From the NCBI GenBank assembly GCA_964390005.1, contig CAYMGM010000002.1, positions 186,001-250,000 of the forward strand: a stretch of DNA of 64,000 bases, written 5' to 3'. How positions within the stretch are numbered: position 1 is the stretch's first letter; every line of letters starts with the position of its first letter. The DNA is from CAYMGM01 sp964390005. GTDB taxonomy: Bacteria > Pseudomonadota > Alphaproteobacteria > UBA9219. A program made the translations under genes and the position numbers. Positions 51,663 through 60,300 of this stretch are shown piece by piece. The notes under the pieces were generated by a model. That model did not search any database and was not told where the DNA came from. It was given only the letters and a program-made list of their open reading frames with translations.

Positions 51663-52364
51663 ATGCTCCGTTCTTTCCGTTTTCGCGCCTTTTCCTTTTC
51701 CGGCAATCGGGCACGACAAGGCATTGTCATTGGCCCGATCCTTTTTGTCTTGGCCATCTTGGGCATTATTGCCTTGGCTCTTTCGTCCGGTTTTTCGGGT
51801 TTCAGCACGACGGGACAGGCCGACCGCATCAATGCCGAGGTTACAGGACAAATCAACCTGATCCGCAGCAAAATCCATGAATGCTATATGCAGAGCCTGA
51901 CCGCTAACGAAGGCTCGACAACCTTAGCACTCAACACGGCCTTAACACCGGGTTGCGAAGACGATCCCTATCCTTGCTCGGACAAGACCAATGGTACGCT
52001 TGTCTCGGCCCTGACCTGCCCGGGCGATCCTGCCGTCAGCGGCGCGCTACAAAGCCTGTGGTCGGGCGCGCGCGTTGCCGTGCTGCCGCAACCGACCAAA
52101 GGTTTTACGCAGTGGTTTTATATGAATGACGGCAATGAAGGCGGACGCTGCATCTGGGCTTCGCCCGGCGACAGCACGGCCACGTCGTGGACAGCCCCGT
52201 CAAATGCCGATCAAAAACCCGGTATTGTCGCAGGCTTGAAGCTTGTCATGGCACACTTCACTTCAGCCGAGGCCGCTTATAACGCCAACAGCTCAACGCA
52301 AAAAATCGTCGTTTATATTACGCGCCCCACCGGAACGCCCAATAGCCATTGCGCGGCCCCTTAA
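51663..52364 (+). CDS. Pilin-like or membrane-anchored protein, 233 aa
   Basis: A basic N-terminus is followed by a Gly and a long hydrophobic helix (RARQG then IVIGPILFVLAILGIIALAL, about residues 19-44). That layout resembles type IV pilin-like proteins, but the position after the Gly is not Glu-5 in standard spacing, so processing by a prepilin peptidase is uncertain. The globular part (about 50-230) has several cysteines (HECYMQ, GCEDDPYPCSD, LTCPGD, RCIWA and SHCAAP) that can form disulphides outside the cytoplasm. AAGAAAG lies before the ATG. No pilus assembly genes are adjacent. Family assignment is tentative. Confidence 0.5.
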   Translation: MLRSFRFRAFSFSGNRARQGIVIGPILFVLAILGIIALALSSGFSGFSTTGQADRINAEVTGQINLIRSKIHECYMQSLTANEGSTTLALNTALTPGCEDDPYPCSDKTNGTLVSALTCPGDPAVSGALQSLWSGARVAVLPQPTKGFTQWFYMNDGNEGGRCIWASPGDSTATSWTAPSNADQKPGIVAGLKLVMAHFTSAEAAYNANSSTQKIVVYITRPTGTPNSHCAAP

Positions 52365-52460
52365 GGGATTTATGGTTAACATAAAAAGGCTTCTTTTCTT
52401 TCGGAAAGAAAGCGTAGTTTAAAGGCGTTCATTTCCTTTTTTAGATCGAAGGGTCTTTTC

Positions 52461-53288
52461 ATGAAACGTCTTGTTGCGCTTCCGCTAGCTTTGAGCGTCG
52501 CGTTGTGGGCTTTGCCTGCTTTTGCCGGGAAAAAGGCGCCAACGCCTGAAACAAAGGCCAATGTCGTCACCATCACCTTTTTTCCCCCAGAAGATGGTAT
52601 GTCAGCCGCGGAAGTGCGTGATCCCAGCGGCGCTCTCGCCGGCGGCTTGATTATTGACAGCCTGGCGAAACGAACGGTGTTTGGCGGCCCGCTTCATACC
52701 GAGGGCGGCCAAACGCATCAAACCATCTTCATCGAAGATCATGGCGTTGCCGAACAGGGCGAGTTGACATTTTCGCGCCCCAGCCAAGATGGCATGATGG
52801 ATGGTCAAGCTTTGAAAGAAGGCTATGGGCACTACAAGAAACAAAGCCAAGCGCCGGGCGCCGTCCCCTTTAGCCACGTGACCGATCATGACGGCTATCC
52901 CATTGAAGACGCTATTAAACAGGAATTGGCCGCGCGCCTTCGCAAGCAAAACAGCGATGTGATTGTCATGACCCAAGATTTGGGCCGCGGCTATCAGCAG
53001 ATGAACTTTTTTGTTGGCCTTTTGGCAGCTCCGGCAGGCGATGCAATGCTCGCTTGTAGTCCCGTGGGCGGCTTTACAGGTGGGCAGTTCAATCCGGCTT
53101 ACCTGAACGAAAATGTAAATATTTTCAGTGGATTAAAACCCAAAAGCCTATGTCCAGCAGGCCTTTTGGACTTTAAGGCTGTTCAGGCTTTGACGGAACG
53201 CGCCTTTAAACCGGCCCCCCGCGATGGGGTTAAAGGGTTTCCAGGCGCTCAGAACGATCTGAAGAAAGGCCTCCAAAACGACAATTAG
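52461..53288 (+). CDS. Secreted protein of unknown function, 275 aa
   Basis: The N-terminus (MKRLVALPLALSVALWALPAFA) is a typical Sec signal peptide cleaved after AFA. The mature protein is mixed alpha/beta and contains two late cysteines (MLACSPVGG and KSLCPAGL) likely to pair. It is Pro- and Gln-containing without a recognised catalytic motif. GAAGGGT precedes the ATG. It follows the pilin-like gene by 96 nt on the same strand, so a shared role at the cell surface is possible but unproven. A terminator-like hairpin lies 130 nt beyond its stop. Confidence 0.6.
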   Translation: MKRLVALPLALSVALWALPAFAGKKAPTPETKANVVTITFFPPEDGMSAAEVRDPSGALAGGLIIDSLAKRTVFGGPLHTEGGQTHQTIFIEDHGVAEQGELTFSRPSQDGMMDGQALKEGYGHYKKQSQAPGAVPFSHVTDHDGYPIEDAIKQELAARLRKQNSDVIVMTQDLGRGYQQMNFFVGLLAAPAGDAMLACSPVGGFTGGQFNPAYLNENVNIFSGLKPKSLCPAGLLDFKAVQALTERAFKPAPRDGVKGFPGAQNDLKKGLQNDN

Positions 53289-53323
53289 TTTCGGTTTTTC
53301 TTTTTACTTTCGCACCTCCTTGC

Positions 53324-53455
53324 TACAATAAGTTTCAGAGCAAGATGGTGACTTAAGTGAAATCGATACTGACTTTTGTGGATATTTTTTAAGAAGAAAA
53401 CGCCTTTCAAACTTGATGTACCCCCGCCGGTCTATGGGCCCGCGGGGGTTTCTTT
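53324..53455 (+). ncRNA. Candidate small RNA transcript
   Basis: TACAAT at 53324-53329 (with a weak TTTACT 15 nt upstream) could drive a transcript of about 115 nt that ends at the strong hairpin at 53420-53449 and T run. No reading frame with a start and ribosome binding site occupies it. It is speculative. Confidence 0.25.
53420..53455 (+). terminator. Rho-independent terminator, plus direction
   Basis: ACCCCCGC (53420-53427) pairs with GCGGGGGT (53442-53449); a T-rich run, TTCTTTTT, follows. It can end the transcript from the secreted-protein gene and could also act on the convergent phosphodiesterase gene, whose stop is at 53468. Confidence 0.75.
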
Positions 53456-53467
53456 TTCTCCCCTTTC

Positions 53468-54667
53468 CTACCGCAGCGCCAGCTGATGAGAAGCGGCAAA
53501 GCCTTGATAGATCGGCGCGGCGTCCTTGCCCGCTTTTTGCGTCATCCGTTCCTGTAAATAACGCAGGTACGGCCCAAACAGACGGTCGGTTTCCGGGTCC
53601 ATAAAGCGCGCCTGCAAAAACTGCTGCGCGCGAGGACCAACATGCGTCGCATGGCTGCACATCTCGGCCCCCACAAAGTTGAGCATAACGAAAAGCTGCC
53701 CTGTCGCTTTGGGCGTGCCATCAGCCCCCAGCACCGGACGGTCAGGCGTTTGTTTGACAACCTCGGCATGAAATGCCACCGACATTTGCCGCCACATCGC
53801 GTCGCACAGACCAAAGGACGGCACCATATCGGCGCTTTTCAACGCCATGGCGCTGGCGGTCAGGCGCGGGTCGCGCTCAAGCGCTTTCATAAAGTCGTTC
53901 ATTGTTTTTTGCTGGGGCTCGGGCAGCGCCTTGATCTTGTCGTCAAGCGCGCCGCGCGTCAGCGCCAACGGCGCTGTTCCATAATGCATGCGGTAGGCAT
54001 AAGCCGCAATTTGTCCCGGTAAATCGGGGTCTGTCGCCATCAGGCTGCGCTCGATATAAAGCTTGTCCGGCGCCGTGCATCCGGCTTCGGTCAAACAGGT
54101 TTGCACCAGCGCATTCGACGACATCTCAAGACGCCCCGGCACATAAACATTGCCGGTTCTGTTGGTTGTGCCATCGTGCCCCAGATCGTGCCCGATTGCC
54201 GCAACCAAGTCGCGCATCTCGCGGATGATGTCGTCGGCCTTGCCCCCTTTGCCCGCGCGCAACGAGCGCCCACGCACAAGGCGTATCGCCATGATCATCA
54301 GATTATGCTCACGGTTGTGATAGGAAGGCTCATCCCCCAAGGCCGCAAAATGATCCAAAGACTTTGCTACGCCTTGGAACGCATCGGCTAATTTATGCAA
54401 ACGCTCCATCTGCGCTGGGGTTGCACCACTGGCAACCAATTCGTCGGTCAAAGCGCGGCGCACGGCAAAGGCGACGTTTTGCGCAATGGGAAAAACAACC
54501 TCTTCGCGCGCGCTGCGATAGAAAAAGCCTTCGTCTGACGTGGCATCTTGTATTGTTTTTTGAAAATCGACGATCAGCGTCGAAGCTTGATCGGGCGCAA
54601 GAGGCGCGGCACTTTCCGAAAATAAACGATACGTCGCTTGCTGAATATCTTGCTGCTGAATAAACAT
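53468..54667 (-). CDS. Predicted class I cyclic-nucleotide phosphodiesterase-like HD enzyme
   Basis: The 399-residue protein carries the landmarks of class I cyclic-nucleotide phosphodiesterases: Y116-H117-N118 and H121 in SYHNREHN, the HDxxHxGxxN signature as HDLGHDGTTN (H160, D161, H164), MATD (210-213) at the place of the ATD helix motif, and D280 in LKSADMVPS for the second metal site. These residues match the metal ligands of the eukaryotic-type fold. There is no signal peptide, so it is cytoplasmic. GAAGGAG precedes the ATG. It follows a Crp-family gene on the same strand with a 96-nt gap that contains a CRP-box-like site. Cleavage of cAMP or cGMP is the best hypothesis; a nucleotidase-like HD enzyme is the alternative. 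Confidence 0.65.
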   Translation of the reverse strand: MFIQQQDIQQATYRLFSESAAPLAPDQASTLIVDFQKTIQDATSDEGFFYRSAREEVVFPIAQNVAFAVRRALTDELVASGATPAQMERLHKLADAFQGVAKSLDHFAALGDEPSYHNREHNLMIMAIRLVRGRSLRAGKGGKADDIIREMRDLVAAIGHDLGHDGTTNRTGNVYVPGRLEMSSNALVQTCLTEAGCTAPDKLYIERSLMATDPDLPGQIAAYAYRMHYGTAPLALTRGALDDKIKALPEPQQKTMNDFMKALERDPRLTASAMALKSADMVPSFGLCDAMWRQMSVAFHAEVVKQTPDRPVLGADGTPKATGQLFVMLNFVGAEMCSHATHVGPRAQQFLQARFMDPETDRLFGPYLRYLQERMTQKAGKDAAPIYQGFAASHQLALR

Positions 54668-54727
54668 GGACTGTCTCCTTCTCAGGTGTTGACAGTCCTT
54701 AGCGTGCGCGTCTTTTTGCTTTCACGC

Positions 54728-54743
54728 TGTGAGCTAGGCCACA
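54728..54743. promoter_or_regulatory. CRP-box-like site between crp and pde
   Basis: TGTGA-GCTAGG-CCACA matches the CRP consensus TGTGA-N6-TCACA at 9 of 10 positions. It lies 21-36 nt after the Crp-family gene's stop and about 61 nt before the phosphodiesterase start. Binding is inferred only from the match. Confidence 0.55.
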
Positions 54744-54763
54744 AAAGCGGCTCTGTTTATTGG

Positions 54764-55471
54764 TTAATTTTGCTTCGCGATAAGTTGAAGGCCTTGGGTA
54801 TCCTGTACCAGGATCGCGCGGCTTGGCAAAAGATTGATAAGCCCCCGCGCTTGCCATGCATTTAAAAGCTTGTTGACGCTTTCGCGGCTGGTGGCCAGAT
54901 GATCGGCTAAATCGCCTTGCGTCATGCCCAGCGGCATTTGCACGCCTTCGCTGGCTTTTTGCCCGCAGCGCGAAGCTTGATGCAGCAAATATCCCGCCAA
55001 ACGCGCGGGCAAATCTTTCAAGGCAATGGCCGTGAGCTGCGCGTCAGTCGCGCGCAGGCGTGCGCACAGCAAACGAAGAAGCGGCAAAAGGCTGGCGCTG
55101 TGCGCCAAAAGGATCTCTTGAAAATCCTGTTGGCGAAGGATCAGCGCATGAAGCGACGTCGCCGTTGTCGCGCTGGCGGTGCGACAGCCACCATCCAACA
55201 ACGCAATCTCACCCAGCAGATCGCCGTTTTCCAATTGGACGACCAGCAATTCCTTGCCGTCGGTTTCGTTCATATGAACGCGGACCTTGCCTTGTAGGAT
55301 TAGGTAACAACAATCACCCGGATCGCCTTGTTGAAATAAAAGCGTGCCCGCCGGAAATTGAACCGCTTCGGCCCGCGCCGCAAGGTCAGCCAAAGCCTCT
55401 TGGGGAAGGGTTTTAAAAATGTCGTGCGCCGCCATCAGCGCCGCTTTGTCCTTTTGGTTCACAAAACCCAT
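54764..55471 (-). CDS. Crp/Fnr-family transcriptional regulator
   Basis: The 235-residue protein has an N-terminal cyclic-nucleotide-binding domain (about 15-130) with the phosphate-binding cassette LLGEIALLDGGCRTASATT, where the arginine needed to bind the phosphate is kept, a long dimer helix, and a C-terminal helix-turn-helix (TQGDLADHLATSRESVNKLL). It lacks the N-terminal cysteine cluster of FNR, so it probably senses a cyclic nucleotide such as cAMP or cGMP. The ATG at 55471 overlaps the ubiE stop; a GTG at 55462 is an alternative. The downstream gene encodes a phosphodiesterase-like enzyme. Confidence 0.85.
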   Translation of the reverse strand: MGFVNQKDKAALMAAHDIFKTLPQEALADLAARAEAVQFPAGTLLFQQGDPGDCCYLILQGKVRVHMNETDGKELLVVQLENGDLLGEIALLDGGCRTASATTATSLHALILRQQDFQEILLAHSASLLPLLRLLCARLRATDAQLTAIALKDLPARLAGYLLHQASRCGQKASEGVQMPLGMTQGDLADHLATSRESVNKLLNAWQARGLINLLPSRAILVQDTQGLQLIAKQN

Positions 55472-56238
55472 CCCGTGTGAATAACGGCCATGCCCCCCAT
55501 CAGGTTTTCATAACGCGCCACATCAAAACCAGCCCGCTGCATGCGCAGCGCCAGCGTTTTTTGATCGGGGAAGCGTTGAATGCTTTCGGCCAAATAGCGA
55601 TACGATTCTTCATCGTTCGCGACATGGCGGCCTAAAAACGGCATCGCCGTCGAACAATAAAAATCAAAAATCTTTTTCAGCGGTTTGGCGACGCCCGAGG
55701 TGAACTCCATGCAGTAAAAACGTCCGCCGCGTTTGAGAACGCGCGCCGCCTCGGCCAGCGCGGCATCGATATGCGTCACGTTGCGCAAACCAAAAGCAAT
55801 CGAAACCATATCCATCGACCGGTCTTCAAAGGGCAACGCCTCGGCATTGCCGACAACCCAATCAAGGCCCGTCAAAAAACCTTTGTCCTGGGCTTTGGCG
55901 CGCCCCACGGCCAGCATGGCCGGGTTGATGTCACAAACCGTTATATGGGCCGCGCCATCCGTTTTCGCAGCCAGCCGCAGCGCGATGTCGCCCGTGCCCC
56001 CGGCGAGATCCAAAAGATTTTGCCCCGCTTGCGGGTGCATGCGTGCGACCAGATGGTCTTTCCAAAGCCGATGCATGCCTGCCGACATCAGATCGTTCAT
56101 CAGGTCATAATGGGTCGCGACGCTGGAAAAGACCTCGCCCACCCTTTTTGTCTTTTCTTTCGGGTCAATGGGTTGAAAGCCAAACCAGACGGATTCGGGG
56201 TCGCGGTCAGAAGAAGGAGAAGCTGCTTTTTTTGTCAT
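55459..56238 (-). CDS. ubiE: Ubiquinone/menaquinone biosynthesis methyltransferase UbiE
   Basis: The 259-residue SAM-dependent enzyme methylates the quinone ring in ubiquinone (and menaquinone) synthesis. Class I methyltransferase motifs are LLDLAGGTGDIA for SAM binding, NAEALPFED and FGLRNVTH, the last typical for UbiE. The C-terminal end shows AMPFLGRHVANDEESYRYL. A Lys/Ser-rich N-terminal extension precedes the core. In many alphaproteobacteria ubiB and coaBC follow; here the Crp-family gene follows with overlapping ends. Confidence 0.96.
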   Translation of the reverse strand: MTKKAASPSSDRDPESVWFGFQPIDPKEKTKRVGEVFSSVATHYDLMNDLMSAGMHRLWKDHLVARMHPQAGQNLLDLAGGTGDIALRLAAKTDGAAHITVCDINPAMLAVGRAKAQDKGFLTGLDWVVGNAEALPFEDRSMDMVSIAFGLRNVTHIDAALAEAARVLKRGGRFYCMEFTSGVAKPLKKIFDFYCSTAMPFLGRHVANDEESYRYLAESIQRFPDQKTLALRMQRAGFDVARYENLMGGMAVIHTGWVL

Positions 56239-56368
56239 GCCCGCATCTTATCCAGCTTTGTCACAGGGGGCGAATAAAAAATGAAAGTAAAAATTGCTGC
56301 ATTGCAAAATCGCCAAAAGGGAGCCACACTTCATAGGTTCTTTCATTTTTTTCTTGATGGGGGTTTCA

Positions 56369-56896
56369 ATGGCTCCACCTTTATCTGCTAAGCTTCACGC
56401 CTTTCTCCCTCTTGCTTCGGATCTATTGATCCACGACAAAAGGGACCTTTTCCCCGTTATTGCCGATACCGTAAGCCGTCAATCCACCCCGACCGAAAGC
56501 GTCGGGTTTTTTATGGCTTTGACGCGCCGTCTGATGGGAAAGACGCGCACCGAGACACTTTTTCAAGTCGCCACGCACGCGGCCCTGAGCGCCAGCGTTT
56601 TTTTAAGTGCTGATTATGAAACCATGCGCGCAACAGCAGATACGTGGCGCGTTATCGGCGCTTTGACCAACTGGTCGCGCCCCGGCCTTGTCACCCGCGC
56701 GATTGAGGCGATTCGCCGCGAAATGCCGATGCACTGCTATCTACGGCAAACGGCGGAAGAGCTGGATCAGCGACGCGGCGTCTCGACGCGCCTTGTGCCC
56801 AAATCACGTACCCTAAGGCTTATTCCCAAGAAACGCCCCCAAGCGCGCGAGGGACAGCAAGGAGCCGGTGTTCATAAGGTCGCCGCCCTGTCCTAA
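56369..56896 (+). CDS. Hypothetical protein, 175 aa
   Basis: I do not recognise this protein. It has no membrane segment. Residues about 10-130 are helical, and the C-terminal 40 residues are strongly basic with Lys/Arg runs (LVPKSRTLRLIPKKRPQ), which could bind nucleic acid or be disordered. I use the ATG at 56369, with GGGGG just upstream; an ATG at 56357 and longer versions are open but less likely. It is divergent from ubiE and ends at the bidirectional terminator it shares with trxA. Confidence 0.5.
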   Translation: MAPPLSAKLHAFLPLASDLLIHDKRDLFPVIADTVSRQSTPTESVGFFMALTRRLMGKTRTETLFQVATHAALSASVFLSADYETMRATADTWRVIGALTNWSRPGLVTRAIEAIRREMPMHCYLRQTAEELDQRRGVSTRLVPKSRTLRLIPKKRPQAREGQQGAGVHKVAALS

Positions 56897-56912
56897 ACGG
56901 AAGGGACAAGAT

Positions 56913-56945
56913 AAAAACGGCGACCTCGATCGGGTCGCCGTTTTT
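56913..56945. terminator. Bidirectional rho-independent terminator
   Basis: A 13-bp stem with A-rich left and T-rich right ends (AAAAACGGCGACC and complement) surrounds a 7-nt loop. It lies between the convergent gene at 56369-56896 and trxA, so it can end both transcripts. Confidence 0.92.
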
Positions 56946-56963
56946 CATAAAACATCGCGGCAA

Positions 56964-57293
56964 TCAAGCGACGACGCCGTCGATCCAGCTTTGAAGCGCT
57001 TGCTTGGGCAAAGCCCCGACTTTGGTTTCGACCATTTTACCGTCTTTGAAAAGCATCAAGGTCGGAATGCTGCGAATGCCGTATTGCGTCGCGACAGTTG
57101 GGCTTTGATCGACGTTGACCTTCGCAATCGTCAATTTGCCCTGCATCGCGCCAGCAATTTCTTCTAAAACCGGGCCAATCATCCGGCAAGGCCCGCACCA
57201 TTCGGCCCAAAAATCGACCAGAACAGGGCCTGCCGCCTTTAAAACTTCTTCTTCGAACGTGGCGTCGGTTACATGTTTTGCGGCCTCACCCAT
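56964..57293 (-). CDS. trxA: Thioredoxin
   Basis: The 109-residue protein has the redox motif WCGPC (W32-C36) in DFWAEWCGPCRMIG and the cis-Pro region RSIPTLMLFKDG. It reduces protein disulphides in the cytoplasm with NADPH via thioredoxin reductase. GGGGGAT precedes the ATG. It lies 105 nt downstream of addA on the same strand, the standard addB-addA-trxA order of alphaproteobacteria. Confidence 0.97.
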   Translation of the reverse strand: MGEAAKHVTDATFEEEVLKAAGPVLVDFWAEWCGPCRMIGPVLEEIAGAMQGKLTIAKVNVDQSPTVATQYGIRSIPTLMLFKDGKMVETKVGALPKQALQSWIDGVVA

Positions 57294-57398
57294 CAGAGAT
57301 CCCCCTTTTATGTTTGGAAATGTCCACTTTGGAACGACTCTACTCAGATAGGGTCAGCATAACGCCATTTCAAGAGGCCTGCCAAGTTCTTTTGCCCT

Positions 57399-60300
57399 TT
57401 ACCCCAAGGGAGCAAAAGCCTGATCCAGCGCGATTTGCGGCACTTCGACCAAGCGCGGCAGGTAAGTCCACAAAATAAAACACCGTATCGCCTTCCCCGG
57501 ATAAATCTGGGACAAAACAGCGCGATAAGCGGCCATTTGGCGCACATAGGGCGATGGGATCGCTGCCGGATCGGTGGGCGGCGGGCGATTTGTTTTATAA
57601 TCCAAAATCCAAACATCGTCGCCAACAACGGCCAAGCGATCAATCTGCCCCGCGATCACACGGCCAGCCCCCACCCCCACCACAGGCACTTCGGCCCGCG
57701 ATGTGGGGCCAAAAAACGGCGCGACGGACGGATCGGCCAGCAGCGCCAGCGTTTCGGCCAAGATCTGCCCCTGCTGCGCTTCGGACAAATCATGCTGAGG
57801 CGACGCCAGATAACGGCGCGCCGCTTTTTCGCGCGCATCGCCCGCAAGATCCGGCAAGCTTTGCAACAAACGATGCGTCACAAGGCCGCGCGTAAAACGC
57901 GCATTCGGCACGGGCGATGGCGCGGGCGGCTCGTCTTCGTCGGGGCGCGAGGGGGCAAGCGGGCGCGGCGGCGACGGCTCATCCGGCGGCGGCGCAAAAA
58001 ACCAAGTTGGAAGCGGCGGAAGATCAGCTGCAGCAGAGGATGGCGTTTCGGCAATTTCCTCATCCAGCGCAAGATCGGGGGGCAAGCCTTCCGCTTGGCA
58101 ATCGTCGGCAAAGGCCAGCGCCACGCCTTCCGTGTGCAAAACGGGTTGATCGAGATCGGCCCAAGCGCGCTGCGCCATCGCGTACCATGACTGCTCAAAG
58201 CCGCTGTTGTTGCCCTTTGTTTTCCAGCCGCCTACGCATAACCTGTCGGCGGCGCGCGTCAGCGCCACATAAAACAAGCGCCGGTATTCTTGCATCTGGC
58301 GGTCTTGCGCTTCCGATTTCAAGCGTCGCCACAAGGCGCTTTGCGCGCAGCCCGCGCCGTAAAGCTGAAACCCGCGATGCCACAAAAGCGGCGGCAGTTT
58401 CTGAGGCGACGGCGTTTGCGCCGCATCGGGCAAGATGACTATGGGCGCTTCCAGCCCTTTTGAGCTGTGGACCGTCACGATGCGGACTTGGCCTGCCGCT
58501 TGTTCCATCTCACGCTTGATTTTGAACGCGGCTGTTTCAAGCTCGTGCAAAAAGGCTTGCAGCGACGGCGATTGCGACCGTTCAAACGCCTCGGCGGCGC
58601 TGATCAATTCATCCAACGGATCTTGCGATTCAGGCCCCAGACGCGCCCAAATCGCGCGCCGCCCGCTGATCGCATCGGCGGGGCAAGGCGCGCCTAAAAT
58701 CTGCGCAATCAGCGCCATCGGCAACAGGCGGTCAGCGCGGGCCATCCAATAATCCAGCCACGCGCGCGTTTTTTCCCAGAAAGCATCCGCGCGCGCAGCG
58801 CGGCACAACGATTCCCACACGCTGCCCGCGCGGCCAATGCAAATCTCCATCAGCTGTTCTTCACCGGCCCCGACAAAAGGCCCGCGCAAAAGAGCCGCGA
58901 GCGTCAGATCATCGTCAGGCAGCAAAAGAAAATTGAGAAGCGCCAGCACATCTTTCACGGCGCGTTGCTCGGCCAGAACCATGCGGTCGATGCCGCTGAC
59001 AGGAATGTTCTTTTCCTTGAGCTTGCGCACCAAAATATCGACAAACGCCGTGCGCGTTCGCACCAAGACCATCACGTCGCCATAGTGAAACGGACGCCTT
59101 TTTCGTGTCGCTTTGTCATAAACGCCGATGCCGCGCCGCGACCAATCCAAAAGACATGCCGTGATCCGATCTGCCATCGCGACGACGGGGTCGATTTCAT
59201 CCGGCGCAAGATCGGGAAGAAGCCAATCCGTCCCATCGTCTTTTTCGGCTTTGTCTGACGACGGCTCAAACAAATCCCACAGCGCGACATAGCCTTTGCC
59301 TTGCCCGCGGAAGGGGGTGTGTGTCACCGCATCCAAACTGACGCCGTCGCGCACCGCTTCATTCGCAAAGACGGCATCGACGCCGCGCAAAACAGCGGGT
59401 GCCGACCGAAAGGAAACATGGATCGGCACATCGGCAAAGGGCAAACCAGCATCCCAAATCAAATGGCTGTAATAGGCGCGTTTTTCCATAAAAAGCGCCG
59501 GGTCCGATCCCATAAAGCTATAAATCGACTGCTTTTCATCGCCCACGACAAAAAGGGTACGTGCCAGCGCGCGCGCGGCAGCCTCGCCCGCAAAAAACTC
59601 GTGCGCCAAAACGTCAATGATATCCCATTGGCGTTTGTTCGTGTCTTGCGCTTCATCGACCAGGATATGATCGATGCCGCCATCAAGCTTGTAATGAACC
59701 CAAGCGCCGATGCCAGGACGCGCTAAAAGAGCGCCCGCGCGCGCGATTAAATCATCATAATCCAGACGCGCCATGCTTTCTTTGGCTTGCAGATAGCGGT
59801 CGGCGACATCGCCCGACAAAAACCAAAGCGCCGCCGTTTGTTCGACAAGACGCGCACTGTCTAGTTTTTCAAGAACGCGCAAAACGCGCGCGGTTTCGTC
59901 TTCCCACAGCGCCAAAAGTGCCGGGCTTTTTCTGGCCAGCGCCACAGGGAACGTCCGGCTGCGCGGTGCGTTGTCTTTGTTCAGAAACGCTTGGCTATAT
60001 GAATCCCATATTTCTTGCCGCTCAGCCGCCGTCTTTTCATAAAAGGCCTGCATGCGCTGCGCCGCGGTTTGAGCGTTAGGCCCCCCTTTTCCCAACTGAA
60101 CGGCCAAAGCGCGAAGCTCTTCAACCGGAAAGGCTTCATCGGCAACGGCGTGCGCCAGAACATGATCCGTCGTTTCGTCAGCTTCTAGCCCAGCTTCGCC
60201 GCGCAGACGCTGAATGGCTTGGTCAAAACCGCCTGCCCGTTTGATGGATCGCGCGCGGGGCGCCGCGTCTTTATCCGCTTCGCGCAAAAGATCGACCAAA

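Noticed and set aside
57435..58190. A 251-codon plus-strand frame opposite addA
   Set aside because: It is an Arg-rich shadow of addA; the helicase gene on the other strand is certain.
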